Shown here: piece after piece, positions 44,007 to 51,254 of the stretch
How positions within the stretch are numbered: position 1 is the stretch's first letter
How the letters are laid out: every line of letters starts with the position of its first letter
Assembly (NCBI RefSeq): GCF_000179615.1
Contig: NZ_AEDD01000004.1
Span: 202,024 to 266,023, forward strand
DNA length: 64,000 nucleotides
Direction: 5' to 3'
Source: Paenibacillus curdlanolyticus YK9
Lineage (GTDB): Bacteria > Bacillota > Bacilli > Paenibacillales > Paenibacillaceae
Notes under the pieces: model-generated
The model's database searches: none
What the model saw: only the letters and a program-made list of their open reading frames with translations
What the model was told of the DNA's origin: nothing
Position numbers and translations under genes: made by a program

Positions 44007-44095
44007 GGCGATCCCCCACTGGCAAATAATTAATGACATGTACATTTTACCATGGGGGAATCTAGGACTTCTATACTAATCTTGTTAACCCGCTG

Positions 44096-45331
44096 CTAGC
44101 GAGGCTGATCCGAGTACGTTTTCTGCGCCTGCTGCGGGATTCGCATCGCAACGGAGCGCACCGCGACCGTCACGCCCGCTGTCACAAGCAGCGTGCCTGT
44201 CGCAACGAACAGCCATTGAATGCCCAGAAACTTGCCGAGGCCTCCGCCAATTAACGGACCAAGGAGCGAGCCCAACTGGTTCGCGCTCGTCGTCATGCCG
44301 AAGGAGCGCCCGCGAAATGCGGTATCGGTGCTTTTGACGACAAGGGTATTCACGACAGGGACGATTCCCGCAAGGAACAGCCCGAACGTAAATTGGACGA
44401 CCGTAAACAGCCATAGCTCATGGACAAAATATTGCAGGCTGATGACGCAGCCCGATGCGATGAGGCAAATAATCAAGACCCGCAAATAACCGCGCTTCTC
44501 GCCCAGCTTGCCCCATTGCGGCGAGGCAAGAATGCCTGCTATTCCGATTAACGACAGTACGAAGCCCGCCGTTGCCGCGACATCCTGTACATTTCCTCGC
44601 ATATCCGCAATATGAAGCGTCAGAAGCGGCTGCACCATATTGACCGACAGCTGGAACAATAACAACAGCGCGAGCAGATTGATCAGCTGGCGATTATGCA
44701 GCGCTGCACGGTAATCTCCTCGTATGGTCGACTTGGCAGCACTAGCTGAAGCCGCCGCCTCGCCGACCCTCCCTTCTTTAACGAACAGCATAACTGCAAT
44801 CGTGGCTAACAGAATAAAGCTTGCCGCCACGATAAACGACTGCCGTTGCCCGAAAACGTGAGACAACAGCCCGCCGAGCAGCGGCCCCATGATGCTGCCA
44901 GTCATTGTGGCGGCCTGCATCATGCCGAGGCTCCAGCCCATCCGCCGCTCAGGCGCAATGGAGGCTACGATGGCCATCGACGCGGGCACGAAGCCGCCGA
45001 CAAAGCCATGCAGCAGCCGAATGCCGACGAGCTCCCATGGATTATGCACGAACGAGATCAGCGCATAGACCACGGATAGGCTTAAACCGGCGCGAATGAC
45101 CATTTTTCGTTTCCCATACTTGTCTGCCATCGATCCCCATAGCGGCGCCATCACGGCCCCAACTAAGAAGGCGGAAGATTGGACGATGCCCACCCACCAA
45201 TAAATCGAATTCTTGTCTACCCCGAGCTCAGGCAAAAACAACGGCAGCAAAGGAATAACCATCGTATAGCTCGAGCTGCACAACAACACGCCAACCCACA
45301 AAATCCACATTTGACGCTGCCAGTTTTCCAT
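44096..45331 (-). CDS. MFS multidrug-type exporter
   Basis: A 411-aa protein with about 12 hydrophobic segments. GVLLCSSSYTMVIPLLPLFL, APLWGSMADKYGKRKMVIRA (loop 2-3 DHA1 motif), RLLHGFVGGFVPASMAIVAS and ERRMGWSLGMMQAATMTGSI (motif C-like) fit the drug:H+ antiporter-1 group, close to MdtG/YttB-like exporters. It is preceded by a short leader peptide and a terminator-like hairpin, an arrangement known for antibiotic-inducible resistance genes. Substrate unknown. Confidence 0.9.
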   Translation of the reverse strand: MENWQRQMWILWVGVLLCSSSYTMVIPLLPLFLPELGVDKNSIYWWVGIVQSSAFLVGAVMAPLWGSMADKYGKRKMVIRAGLSLSVVYALISFVHNPWELVGIRLLHGFVGGFVPASMAIVASIAPERRMGWSLGMMQAATMTGSIMGPLLGGLLSHVFGQRQSFIVAASFILLATIAVMLFVKEGRVGEAAASASAAKSTIRGDYRAALHNRQLINLLALLLLFQLSVNMVQPLLTLHIADMRGNVQDVAATAGFVLSLIGIAGILASPQWGKLGEKRGYLRVLIICLIASGCVISLQYFVHELWLFTVVQFTFGLFLAGIVPVVNTLVVKSTDTAFRGRSFGMTTSANQLGSLLGPLIGGGLGKFLGIQWLFVATGTLLVTAGVTVAVRSVAMRIPQQAQKTYSDQPR

Positions 45332-45420
45332 TCACCACTCACTTCCGATCATGAAATTTCCGTAAATGCTGCTTCTGCTTCGAATATACGCCTGTTGGGC
45401 GAATCTAACAACGGCATAAC

Positions 45421-45465
45421 AAAAAAGACTTCCGATGCTCTTAGGCGCAAGAGCATACGGAAGTC
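45421..45465 (-). terminator. Attenuator-like hairpin in the MFS leader
   Basis: Minus strand GACTTCCGTATGCTCTT, loop GCGCCT, AAGAGCATCGGAAGTC followed by TTTTTT: a stem of about 15 bp, ending 90 bases upstream of the MFS start. The next upstream gene on this strand has its own terminator at 45902-45939, so this one can only affect the MFS transcript. Confidence 0.75.
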
Positions 45466-45497
45466 TCCACAGGAATGGTCGACCACATTGATTTCCA

Positions 45498-45551
45498 TTA
45501 GAACCAAGTTAATAAATCGGAATTAGTTGCTTCGACAAGCATAGCACGCAT
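45498..45551 (-). CDS. Putative 17-aa leader peptide of the MFS exporter
   Basis: ATG at 45551 with GAGGAA 8 bases upstream reads MRAMLVEATNSDLLTWF then TAA. It ends 32 bases before the attenuator hairpin on the minus strand. Ribosome stalling here could favour an alternative fold that opens the terminator. Sequence alone cannot prove translation. The rest of the 45332-45688 gap holds a palindrome (CCTATGCAGCTTTGCATAGG, about 45644-45663) and no other gene. Confidence 0.45.
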   Translation of the reverse strand: MRAMLVEATNSDLLTWF

Positions 45552-45688
45552 TGATCATTCCTCGCAAGGACTAGATGCCCGTCATCATGGCGATACCTAT
45601 ATTAATAACGTTTGATAGTAACTGCGCTTGCGCAGCGTCGCGTTCCTATGCAAAGCTGCATAGGATGAAGGACAGAGGTGAACGACAC

Positions 45689-45892
45689 GTGAATGTAAAG
45701 CACAGCACCATGCTCGAGCTGTTTATCCAGCATCGGCGAGGCGAGACGCTTGAAGCCCGCTCGATTCGAGACCTTGAGCTCCATAAGCTTGATATCGCAC
45801 AGCCTAGCGACCTTATCGCCAATTCGCCAGTTTTGCAGCGGCTGGTCCGTAAACATTGGCAATCGATGATCGTGCCGCTGCTCAGGAAATAA
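45689..45892 (+). CDS. Small hypothetical protein
   Basis: A 67-aa protein from a GTG with AGAGGTG 8 bases upstream. It is basic and helical (TMLELFIQHRRGETLEARSI, RDLELHKLDIAQPSDLI). It ends just before a terminator that faces the other way. No family is recognised. The long reading from 45575 crosses the palindrome in the MFS promoter region and is not favoured. The gene is plausible but not proven. Confidence 0.4.
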   Translation: MNVKHSTMLELFIQHRRGETLEARSIRDLELHKLDIAQPSDLIANSPVLQRLVRKHWQSMIVPLLRK

Positions 45893-45901
45893 GAAGGAAT
45901 G

Positions 45902-45939
45902 AAAAAAGCTCCCTGCCGCAGAGCGCGCCGCAGGGAGCA
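45902..45939 (-). terminator. Intrinsic terminator after the 53-aa gene
   Basis: Minus strand GCTCCCTGCGGCGCGCTCTG, CGGCAGGGAGC, then TTTTTTC. It is a strong stem 45 bp past the stop of the 53-aa gene. Confidence 0.9.
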
Positions 45940-45983
45940 TATGGAATGAGTGCGATTAAAATGCAAATGGCTAGAAGTGCGAG

Positions 45984-46145
45984 TTACTTCGATGCGTATC
46001 GTTTCACGAGCGGATCGTCTCTCTCGACTGTTACGTTTTTCATGGCATCCTTGGCCGTCTTCGCCGGAACGCGGGGTCCGGACAGAATGGCGGATGCGCG
46101 TTTGATCACATCGGCGGCATTTATCGGCTTGCCTTTTTTGGCCAT
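45984..46145 (-). CDS. 53-aa basic protein
   Basis: ATG at 46145 with GGAGGGATCAGGAC before it. The protein starts MAKKGKPINAADVIKRASAI and ends VERDDPLVKRYASK. It is basic with a helical N-terminal half and a conserved-looking LSGPRVPAKTAKDAMKNV middle. A good ribosome-binding site and a strong terminator argue that it is real. No family is recognised. Confidence 0.65.
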   Translation of the reverse strand: MAKKGKPINAADVIKRASAILSGPRVPAKTAKDAMKNVTVERDDPLVKRYASK

Positions 46146-46296
46146 GTCCTGATCCCTCCATTCTTACTGCTATTGTACCTACAGTCGGACAAGCCGGTCA
46201 ACCGCCCGGTCCGTCTCAACTGGGAATAAACAATGACGTTTCCTTGTCTATCCTGATCAAAATGCCTATATCCGGTCGATCCGGAGGAGGCTTTCC

Positions 46297-47166
46297 TTAT
46301 CGCGTCCCGCCGCGGGCATCCGGTGGGTTCGGCGGGTTCGGCGGATTCTGTGAATTCTGCGGGTTCGTTGCCACCACCATGAGCTCGATGGACTCGATAT
46401 TTTTGCTAATGACATTATGAAGCAGCGGGAGCACATGCTTGTCGAAAGCGTCGAATTGGGTAGCGTAGCTGCTGAGGGCGGTAAGGATGAAGCTCGTATC
46501 GCTCAATGGATAGTAATAAACCATTTTGTTCGTTTGGAAGGGGTGCCCGTTCTCCGGCTTATTCCACAACGCGGATTGTCCGGTTTCCTTGGAATGCTGG
46601 GCCATGCGCAAATATTTGGGCGGCACCTCGTCTTCATACACTTCGATCGTAAAGCCTGCATCAAACGTGTCGCGATACGCCGTTTGAATATCGTCAAGCA
46701 GCACCCGAAGGACGTCCGTGAACGTGATGACGTTGCCGTGCATGCAGCCCAATGTTTTAATAAATGCATCCCTGCCCGTCAAATATTCCATCAACGATGC
46801 CTTGCTTGTCGTAATGATCGCCCGCTGAATGGCGGCGCGTTCCCCCTCCACCTCAAACTCCACATTAAAGAACTTAAACCGCTTCAGCCGAAGAAAGGCG
46901 ACGGGCACGACCAGAAACAGCATAACCCAGACAAACAAATAGAACAGGCAGCGAAAAATAATCCGATTCACCGGAGAGGTGACGATCGGCTTAATAATGA
47001 GCGAGGTCATCGTGTCGCTGGATGGAGCTGCAGCAGACCCTTGCGTAAGCGATGCGTATGGAGCAGTTAAATGAGCCATAGACCATATGCCGTGCGCGAT
47101 GATGAGGGCTATTCCGATGACATAGAGCGCCTGCATATATTTGATGCGCCCGAGCATTGACCTCAC
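46297..47166 (-). CDS. Two-TM membrane protein with GAF-like cytoplasmic domain
   Basis: A 289-aa protein. Hydrophobic segments lie at about 13-32 (LYVIGIALIIAHGIW) and 73-93 (FYLFVWVMLFLVVPVAFL), with an extracytoplasmic loop between them. The cytoplasmic part, about residues 110-270, has a GAF-like layout (AIITTSKASLMEYLTGRDAF, VLRVLLDDIQTAYRDTFDAG, YYYPLSDTSFILTAL, KHVLPLLHNVISKNIESIEL). It ends in an NPPNPPNPP tail. No output domain is attached, so it would be a sensor acting through a partner. Divergent from the Gly/Met/Pro repeat protein gene. Confidence 0.65.
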   Translation of the reverse strand: MRSMLGRIKYMQALYVIGIALIIAHGIWSMAHLTAPYASLTQGSAAAPSSDTMTSLIIKPIVTSPVNRIIFRCLFYLFVWVMLFLVVPVAFLRLKRFKFFNVEFEVEGERAAIQRAIITTSKASLMEYLTGRDAFIKTLGCMHGNVITFTDVLRVLLDDIQTAYRDTFDAGFTIEVYEDEVPPKYLRMAQHSKETGQSALWNKPENGHPFQTNKMVYYYPLSDTSFILTALSSYATQFDAFDKHVLPLLHNVISKNIESIELMVVATNPQNSQNPPNPPNPPDARGGTR

Positions 47167-47351
47167 CCGCCTGCCATTCTATGTATTTTTTATCCTAAAC
47201 ATGATGAGTTTACCATCAGAGCGTTTATCGCGTCTTGATGCTTATGTCACGATCCGGACCGTTTTTCCTGTCGAAACCGAAGCTGCACCTTTGGGCGGAT
47301 GCCGCATACGATGAAAGCGAGAACTCTATCCGGAAAGGGTGCTTTTCCCTA

Positions 47352-47999
47352 ATGCCGTGTTCATGTCAATCACCGCGCGTGCAGTCCGTCGTCTACTACG
47401 ACCCACGCTCGTTTCAAATGCCGGTCATGCCCGGTCAGGGCGGCGGGGGCATGATGCCTATGCCTATGCCTATGCCCATGCCGGGCCAAGGCGGCGGCGT
47501 AATGCCTATGCCTATGCCGGGCCAAGGCGGCGGCGGCGTAATGCCTATGCCTATGCCGGGCCAAGGCGGCGGGGGCATGATGCCTATGCCTATGCCGGGT
47601 CAGGGCGGCGGCGGCGTTCCAGCCCAGCTGTCGCCGGCTAACCTGCCGAACGTCCTCGCCCAGCATCCGCGTCCGGTTGGCCAGCCGCCGGCTGAAATGC
47701 TCCTAATCTATAATTATTTGCGGAGCAACCCGCGCATGCTTCAAGCTTTTATTCAGCAACGCCCGCAAACGCTTCAGCAAGCCGTCCAATTCGCGCAATT
47801 CGGCACGATGGGCCCTCGCGAATCGGTTGATCGGCTGCTGCCGGGCATTTGCTATAACCGTTGGTCGCTCATCTTCACGTTCAGCAACGTATATCTGATG
47901 TTCCCGGTTACGAACCTGTTCGGCTTCGTTATCGGCTATTGCCACCCGCTAACGCCTTGCGTCGTGCCTGACTTCCAAATTCTATTCGCCTTCTGTTAA
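47352..47999 (+). CDS. Gly-Met-Pro repeat protein, possible coat/surface protein
   Basis: A 215-aa protein. I place the start at 47352 ([20 protein letters not shown]), with GGAAAGGG upstream. Residues about 24-88 are repeats of [12 protein letters not shown]. Residues about 90-215 form a folded-looking part ([40 protein letters not shown]) with several Cys, ending DFQILFAFC. Such compositions occur in spore-coat and surface proteins of Paenibacillaceae, but I recognise no family. A GC-rich inverted repeat follows the stop. Confidence 0.6.
   Translation: MPCSCQSPRVQSVVYYDPRSFQMPVMPGQGGGGMMPMPMPMPMPGQGGGVMPMPMPGQGGGGVMPMPMPGQGGGGMMPMPMPGQGGGGVPAQLSPANLPNVLAQHPRPVGQPPAEMLLIYNYLRSNPRMLQAFIQQRPQTLQQAVQFAQFGTMGPRESVDRLLPGICYNRWSLIFTFSNVYLMFPVTNLFGFVIGYCHPLTPCVVPDFQILFAFC
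47430..47620 (+). repeat. Gly-Met-Pro coding repeats
   Basis: Imperfect units of GGCCAAGGCGGCGGCGGC and ATGCCTATGCCTATGCC repeat five times in frame, encoding GQGGGG(V/M)MPMPMP. Copy number and length vary by codon multiples. Confidence 0.9.
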
Positions 48000-48064
48000 G
48001 GCTTAGCACGCGCAACAAGCCCGCTCCCCTCCACTACCGGAGGACGGATGCGGGCTTGCGCACG

Positions 48065-48961
48065 TCAATAGAGTGTTTTCCACATATAAAAGACCGCGTA
48101 CGACTCCCAGCCCTTCCATGCCGCGGTCATCTCTCGAATCGCCTTAACAGAAGGCTTTTCCGCGAGCCCTAACCGATGCTTAATCGCCAGATGAAGCCCG
48201 ACATCATCGATCGGAAAAGCGTCCGTCAAACGCAAGCAGCGCATTAGCGCATAATTCGCCGTCCAAGGGCCAATCCCGCGAATGCCGACCAGCAGCTTCT
48301 CCGCTTCCCGCACGCTGCCGGCAGCGATAAGCGCCGATTTGGACAACTCGCCCGCTTCCACCATTCTTGCGACATTGATCAAATACTCCGCTTTGCGCGT
48401 CGTAATTTGCATCGCAGTCAAATCTTCGACCCGCAGCGCCATAACGGTGGAAGGCTGGGGAAACAGCCAGAGCGTATGTCCCTCCCACTCGGTGTGCGCC
48501 CCATATTGCTCGACGAAGCGCTTTTTTAACGTATATGCGAATTTCAAGTTGATCTGCTGGCCCAGAATGCCCCAACAGACCGCCTCGAACAGATCCGGAA
48601 TACCGATGAGACGCAGCCCTTCGAACCTGGCCGCTGCCTCCTGAAGAAGATGGTCCTGCCGCGCCATCGCATAGAACGGCACCAAATCGCGATCCATATC
48701 GAACCATTCCCGCACGAAACGGATGACCCCATCGCGTCCTTCCGGTGTAGGCTCCTTTTGGAAACGAATTCGCAAGCCTGCCTCGCCCGCGCTATTCGCT
48801 TCGCTTATTTCGACCGCAATGCGTTCGCCGTTAACTTCAATCCACCGATAGATACGATTGTCTTCAATCCGGTACAAGCACTCATCTGCCGCTCGGGACA
48901 GATAGCTTACATTTTGGGTGAAGGAAAAATAGGGGGGAGCTGCAATGAACAGGTCTTCCAT
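48065..48961 (-). CDS. alkA: DNA-3-methyladenine glycosylase, AlkA type
   Basis: A 298-aa protein; ATG at 48961 (MEDLFIAAPPYFSFTQNVSY) with GGAGG 8 bases upstream. The helix-hairpin-helix GPD core holds ILGQQINLKFAYTLKKRFVE, LLVGIRGIGPWTANYALMR and catalytic Asp in DAFPIDDVGL. It removes alkylated bases. The gene is divergent from adaA-adaB, as in Bacillus adaptive-response loci, so AdaA probably activates both sides of the 163-bp intergenic region. Confidence 0.93.
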   Translation of the reverse strand: MEDLFIAAPPYFSFTQNVSYLSRAADECLYRIEDNRIYRWIEVNGERIAVEISEANSAGEAGLRIRFQKEPTPEGRDGVIRFVREWFDMDRDLVPFYAMARQDHLLQEAAARFEGLRLIGIPDLFEAVCWGILGQQINLKFAYTLKKRFVEQYGAHTEWEGHTLWLFPQPSTVMALRVEDLTAMQITTRKAEYLINVARMVEAGELSKSALIAAGSVREAEKLLVGIRGIGPWTANYALMRCLRLTDAFPIDDVGLHLAIKHRLGLAEKPSVKAIREMTAAWKGWESYAVFYMWKTLY

Positions 48962-49124
48962 GGCTAATGCCTCCGTTCTAAAATCCCTTATTCGAGCCGA
49001 TGCGGCCAATAAACGTTATACCATAAACTGGTGAGATGACGCTTTCGTATTATTGCTTTTATATTGCCTCGCCCTTTCATCCGGGTCGGATAGAAGCGTA
49101 TACTGAGGGCGTGGAGGCGATCAT

Positions 49125-49709
49125 ATGCTGAGCGACCAGCATTGGAATGCGATTGTGGCAAACGACAGCTCGTTCGATGGCTTATTCTTTTATGCGGTAA
49201 AAACGACCGGCATTTACTGCCGCCCTTCCTGCCGTTCTCGCGTCCCCAATCGCGCGCATGTCACGGTGTTTGAACAGGCTGAGCAAGCCGTCGCTAGCGG
49301 TTATCGCCCTTGCAAGCGCTGCAAGCCGGAAGGTCGTCGGTTGCCGGACGAGGACTGGGTCGATCAAATCATTCGAATCATCGAATCGCGCTTTGCGGAG
49401 CCGCTTACGCTAGATGCGCTTGCCGATGCGGTGCATGGCAGCCGATTCCACCTTCAACGAACGTTTAAGCGCGTGACTGGCCTGTCGCCTGCAGCTTATC
49501 TTCGGCAAACGCGGTTGGCCGAAGCGAAGCGGCTGCTCGCTAACACGGACATGCCGATAGCGGATATCGCTTCAGCGGTCGGAATGCCGAGCGCGGCGCA
49601 TTTTGCCACGTGGTTTCAGAAGAACGCGCATACTCCCCCTAGCGAGTATCGCCGAAATTGCAAGAGATTAATAATACACGAGCAAGAAGGAGAGCAAAAA
49701 TATGAATAA
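49125..49709 (+). CDS. adaA: AdaA: methylphosphotriester acceptor and AraC-type activator
   Basis: A 194-aa protein with GGAGG before the ATG. The N-terminal Ada Zn domain has FFYAVKTTGIYCRPSCRSRV and YRPCKRCKPEGRR, which supply the four Cys ligands including the acceptor. The AraC part has LTLDALADAVHGSRFHLQRT and IADIASAVGMPSAAHFATWF. Methylation of the Cys turns it into an activator of adaB and alkA. It overlaps adaB by 8 bp. Confidence 0.95.
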   Translation: MLSDQHWNAIVANDSSFDGLFFYAVKTTGIYCRPSCRSRVPNRAHVTVFEQAEQAVASGYRPCKRCKPEGRRLPDEDWVDQIIRIIESRFAEPLTLDALADAVHGSRFHLQRTFKRVTGLSPAAYLRQTRLAEAKRLLANTDMPIADIASAVGMPSAAHFATWFQKNAHTPPSEYRRNCKRLIIHEQEGEQKYE

Positions 49710-50280
49710 AGCGAATGACAGCAGCCCTATTGCGGGCCGATCATTCGAAGCCGATCGCGGGGGTCAGACCGTTTATTGGAGTCCTGTAAAAGCTGGCCCT
49801 TGGACGCTGCATCTGGCGGCGACCGCGCATGGTTTGTGTTATGTCGGCTCGGCCGACCAGCCCATGGACGAGATGAAGGCGTGGGTGGACCGCCGCCTGC
49901 CTCGACATTCGCTCTTCCGTGACGATGATAGGCTCGCGCCATATGCGGAATCGATTGGGGATTATTTGGAAGGCAACCAAGAAGCGCTCGATTTGCTCCA
50001 AATGGATTTGCACGGAACGCCGTTCCAGCGGCAGGTCTGGCAAGCGCTGCGCGAGCTCCCTTACGGCTGTGTCTCGACCTACTCGGATATCGCCGAGCGA
50101 ATCGGCAAGCCCTCAGCGGTCCGGGCAGTCGGCACCGCGATTGGCGCCAATCCCGTGCTGATGGGCGTGCCTTGCCATCGCGTGATCGGCAAATCTGGCG
50201 CATTGACCGGCTTCCGCGGCGGATTGGCGATGAAACGCATGCTGCTGGAGCTGGAGGGCGCGCCAGTCGGCAACGCGTAG
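49702..50280 (+). CDS. adaB: Methylated-DNA--protein-cysteine methyltransferase (AdaB/Ogt)
   Basis: A 192-aa protein with AAGGAGAG before the ATG, overlapping adaA. The C-terminal domain carries GTPFQRQVWQALRELPYGCV, RAVGTAIGANPVLMGVPCHR (acceptor Cys in PCHR) and KSGALTGFRGGLAMKRMLLE. It repairs O6-methylguanine by suicide transfer. The N-terminal HLAATAHGLCYVGSADQ region is the usual Ogt extension. Confidence 0.95.
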   Translation: MNKANDSSPIAGRSFEADRGGQTVYWSPVKAGPWTLHLAATAHGLCYVGSADQPMDEMKAWVDRRLPRHSLFRDDDRLAPYAESIGDYLEGNQEALDLLQMDLHGTPFQRQVWQALRELPYGCVSTYSDIAERIGKPSAVRAVGTAIGANPVLMGVPCHRVIGKSGALTGFRGGLAMKRMLLELEGAPVGNA

Positions 50281-50305
50281 AGACTGCCCAGTATTCATGA
50301 TCTCG

Positions 50306-50385
50306 GGTGCTCAGGTTCTCTGGTGCTCAGGTTCTCTGGTGCTCTGGTGCTCAGGTTCTCTGGTGCTCAGGTTCTCTGGTGCTCT
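50306..50385. repeat. Higher-order tandem repeat (16+16+8 bp, twice)
   Basis: GGTGCTCAGGTTCTCT twice then GGTGCTCT makes a 40-bp block, and the block occurs twice in succession, ending GGTGCTCAAC. It starts 25 bp after adaB in a 974-bp region (50281-51254) without a credible gene. Confidence 0.9.
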
Positions 50386-50459
50386 GGTGCTCAACACTGA
50401 GGATCTCAGTCGCGCAGGATCTCAATATCTTCGGAAGCTCAATCGCTGTCCCAGGATCT

Positions 50460-50718
50460 CAATATCTCGGAAGCTCACTCGCTGTCTGAATGAGACGTTG
50501 TGATTGTATTCTGTACAATGATGAAGCGCCCGGACCCCTTCATTCCTGCTCTCGTTGCAAAACGTGCAATGAGATTTGCCCCAAAAGGCGGATTTAGTAC
50601 AAAGCTGCCCGACTGAAGCGATTGCGGTTGCACGTTTTGCAATGAGACCATGTAAAAGACGCATACACACTTCTTCCCATTGCACGAACTGCAATGATGA
50701 AAGGGAAGCCGTTGCGCA
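50460..50718. repeat. 259-bp direct repeat, copy A, containing a four-palindrome element
   Basis: From CAATATCTCGGAAGCTCACT to GTTGCGCA. It is nearly identical to 50752-51010, offset 292 bp. It contains palindromes at 50502, 50553, 50626 and 50678 (spacing 51, 73, 52), for example CGTTGCAAAACGTGCAATG. ORFs across it are open only because of the repeat and have no ribosome-binding sites. Confidence 0.9.
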
Positions 50719-50751
50719 CCCGCAATACAGGCTCTCAGGTGCTTAGGTGCC

Positions 50752-51010
50752 CAATATCTCCGAAGCTCACTCGCTCTCTTATATGAGACATTGTGATTGT
50801 ATTCTGTACAATGATGAAGCGCCCGGGCCCCTTCATTCCTGCTCCCGTTGCAAAACGTGCAATGAGATTTGCCCCAAAAGACGGATTTAGTACAAAGCTG
50901 CCCGACTGGAGCGACCGCCGTTGCACGTTTTGCAATGAGACCATGTAAAGGACGCATACACACTTTTTCCCATTGCACGAACTGCAATGATGAAGGGGGC
51001 CTGTTGCGCA
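50752..51010. repeat. 259-bp direct repeat, copy B, containing a four-palindrome element
   Basis: Second copy, with palindromes at 50795, 50846, 50919 and 50971 (spacing 51, 73, 52). The few differences from copy A include GACATTGTG for GACGTTGTG and changes in the loops that keep the palindromes. It is followed by a short AGCAGTTCT triplication at about 51058-51090. Confidence 0.9.
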
Positions 51011-51144
51011 TAAGCACGATTAGCTCTGCCTGTAACCATGGAGCAGCTCAGACGGTTCAGCAGTTCCAGCAGTTCTAGCAGTTCTAGCAGTACGGCAGCG
51101 CCGCGCCAGCCATTCAAGCGGTTATCGCTCCTAGCGCACCGAGC

Positions 51145-51183
51145 AAAAAAGAGCTATGAGGGGCGTCGGCCCATCATAGCTCT
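51145..51183 (-). terminator. Intrinsic terminator after the 1328-aa protein gene
   Basis: Minus strand GAGAGCTATGATGGGCC, loop, GCCCCTCATAGCTC, then TTTTTTG. It is a strong stem about 70 bp past the stop codon. Confidence 0.88.
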
Positions 51184-51254
51184 CCTGCATGTCTAATTCT
51201 TCTCAGCTCCGCGCTTTCCGGATGTCTCCGATTCCTTGCCCTTCAAGCGCTTCC

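Noticed and set aside
50297-51017. CRISPR-like array behind adaB
   Set aside because: Repeat units are directly adjacent or are one 259-bp duplication; there are no unique spacers of constant length and no cas genes.
50422-51117. Minus-strand ORFs of 69-180 codons across the 259-bp repeats
   Set aside because: They are open because of the duplicated sequence, lack ribosome-binding sites and contain the palindromes in frame without protein-like conservation.
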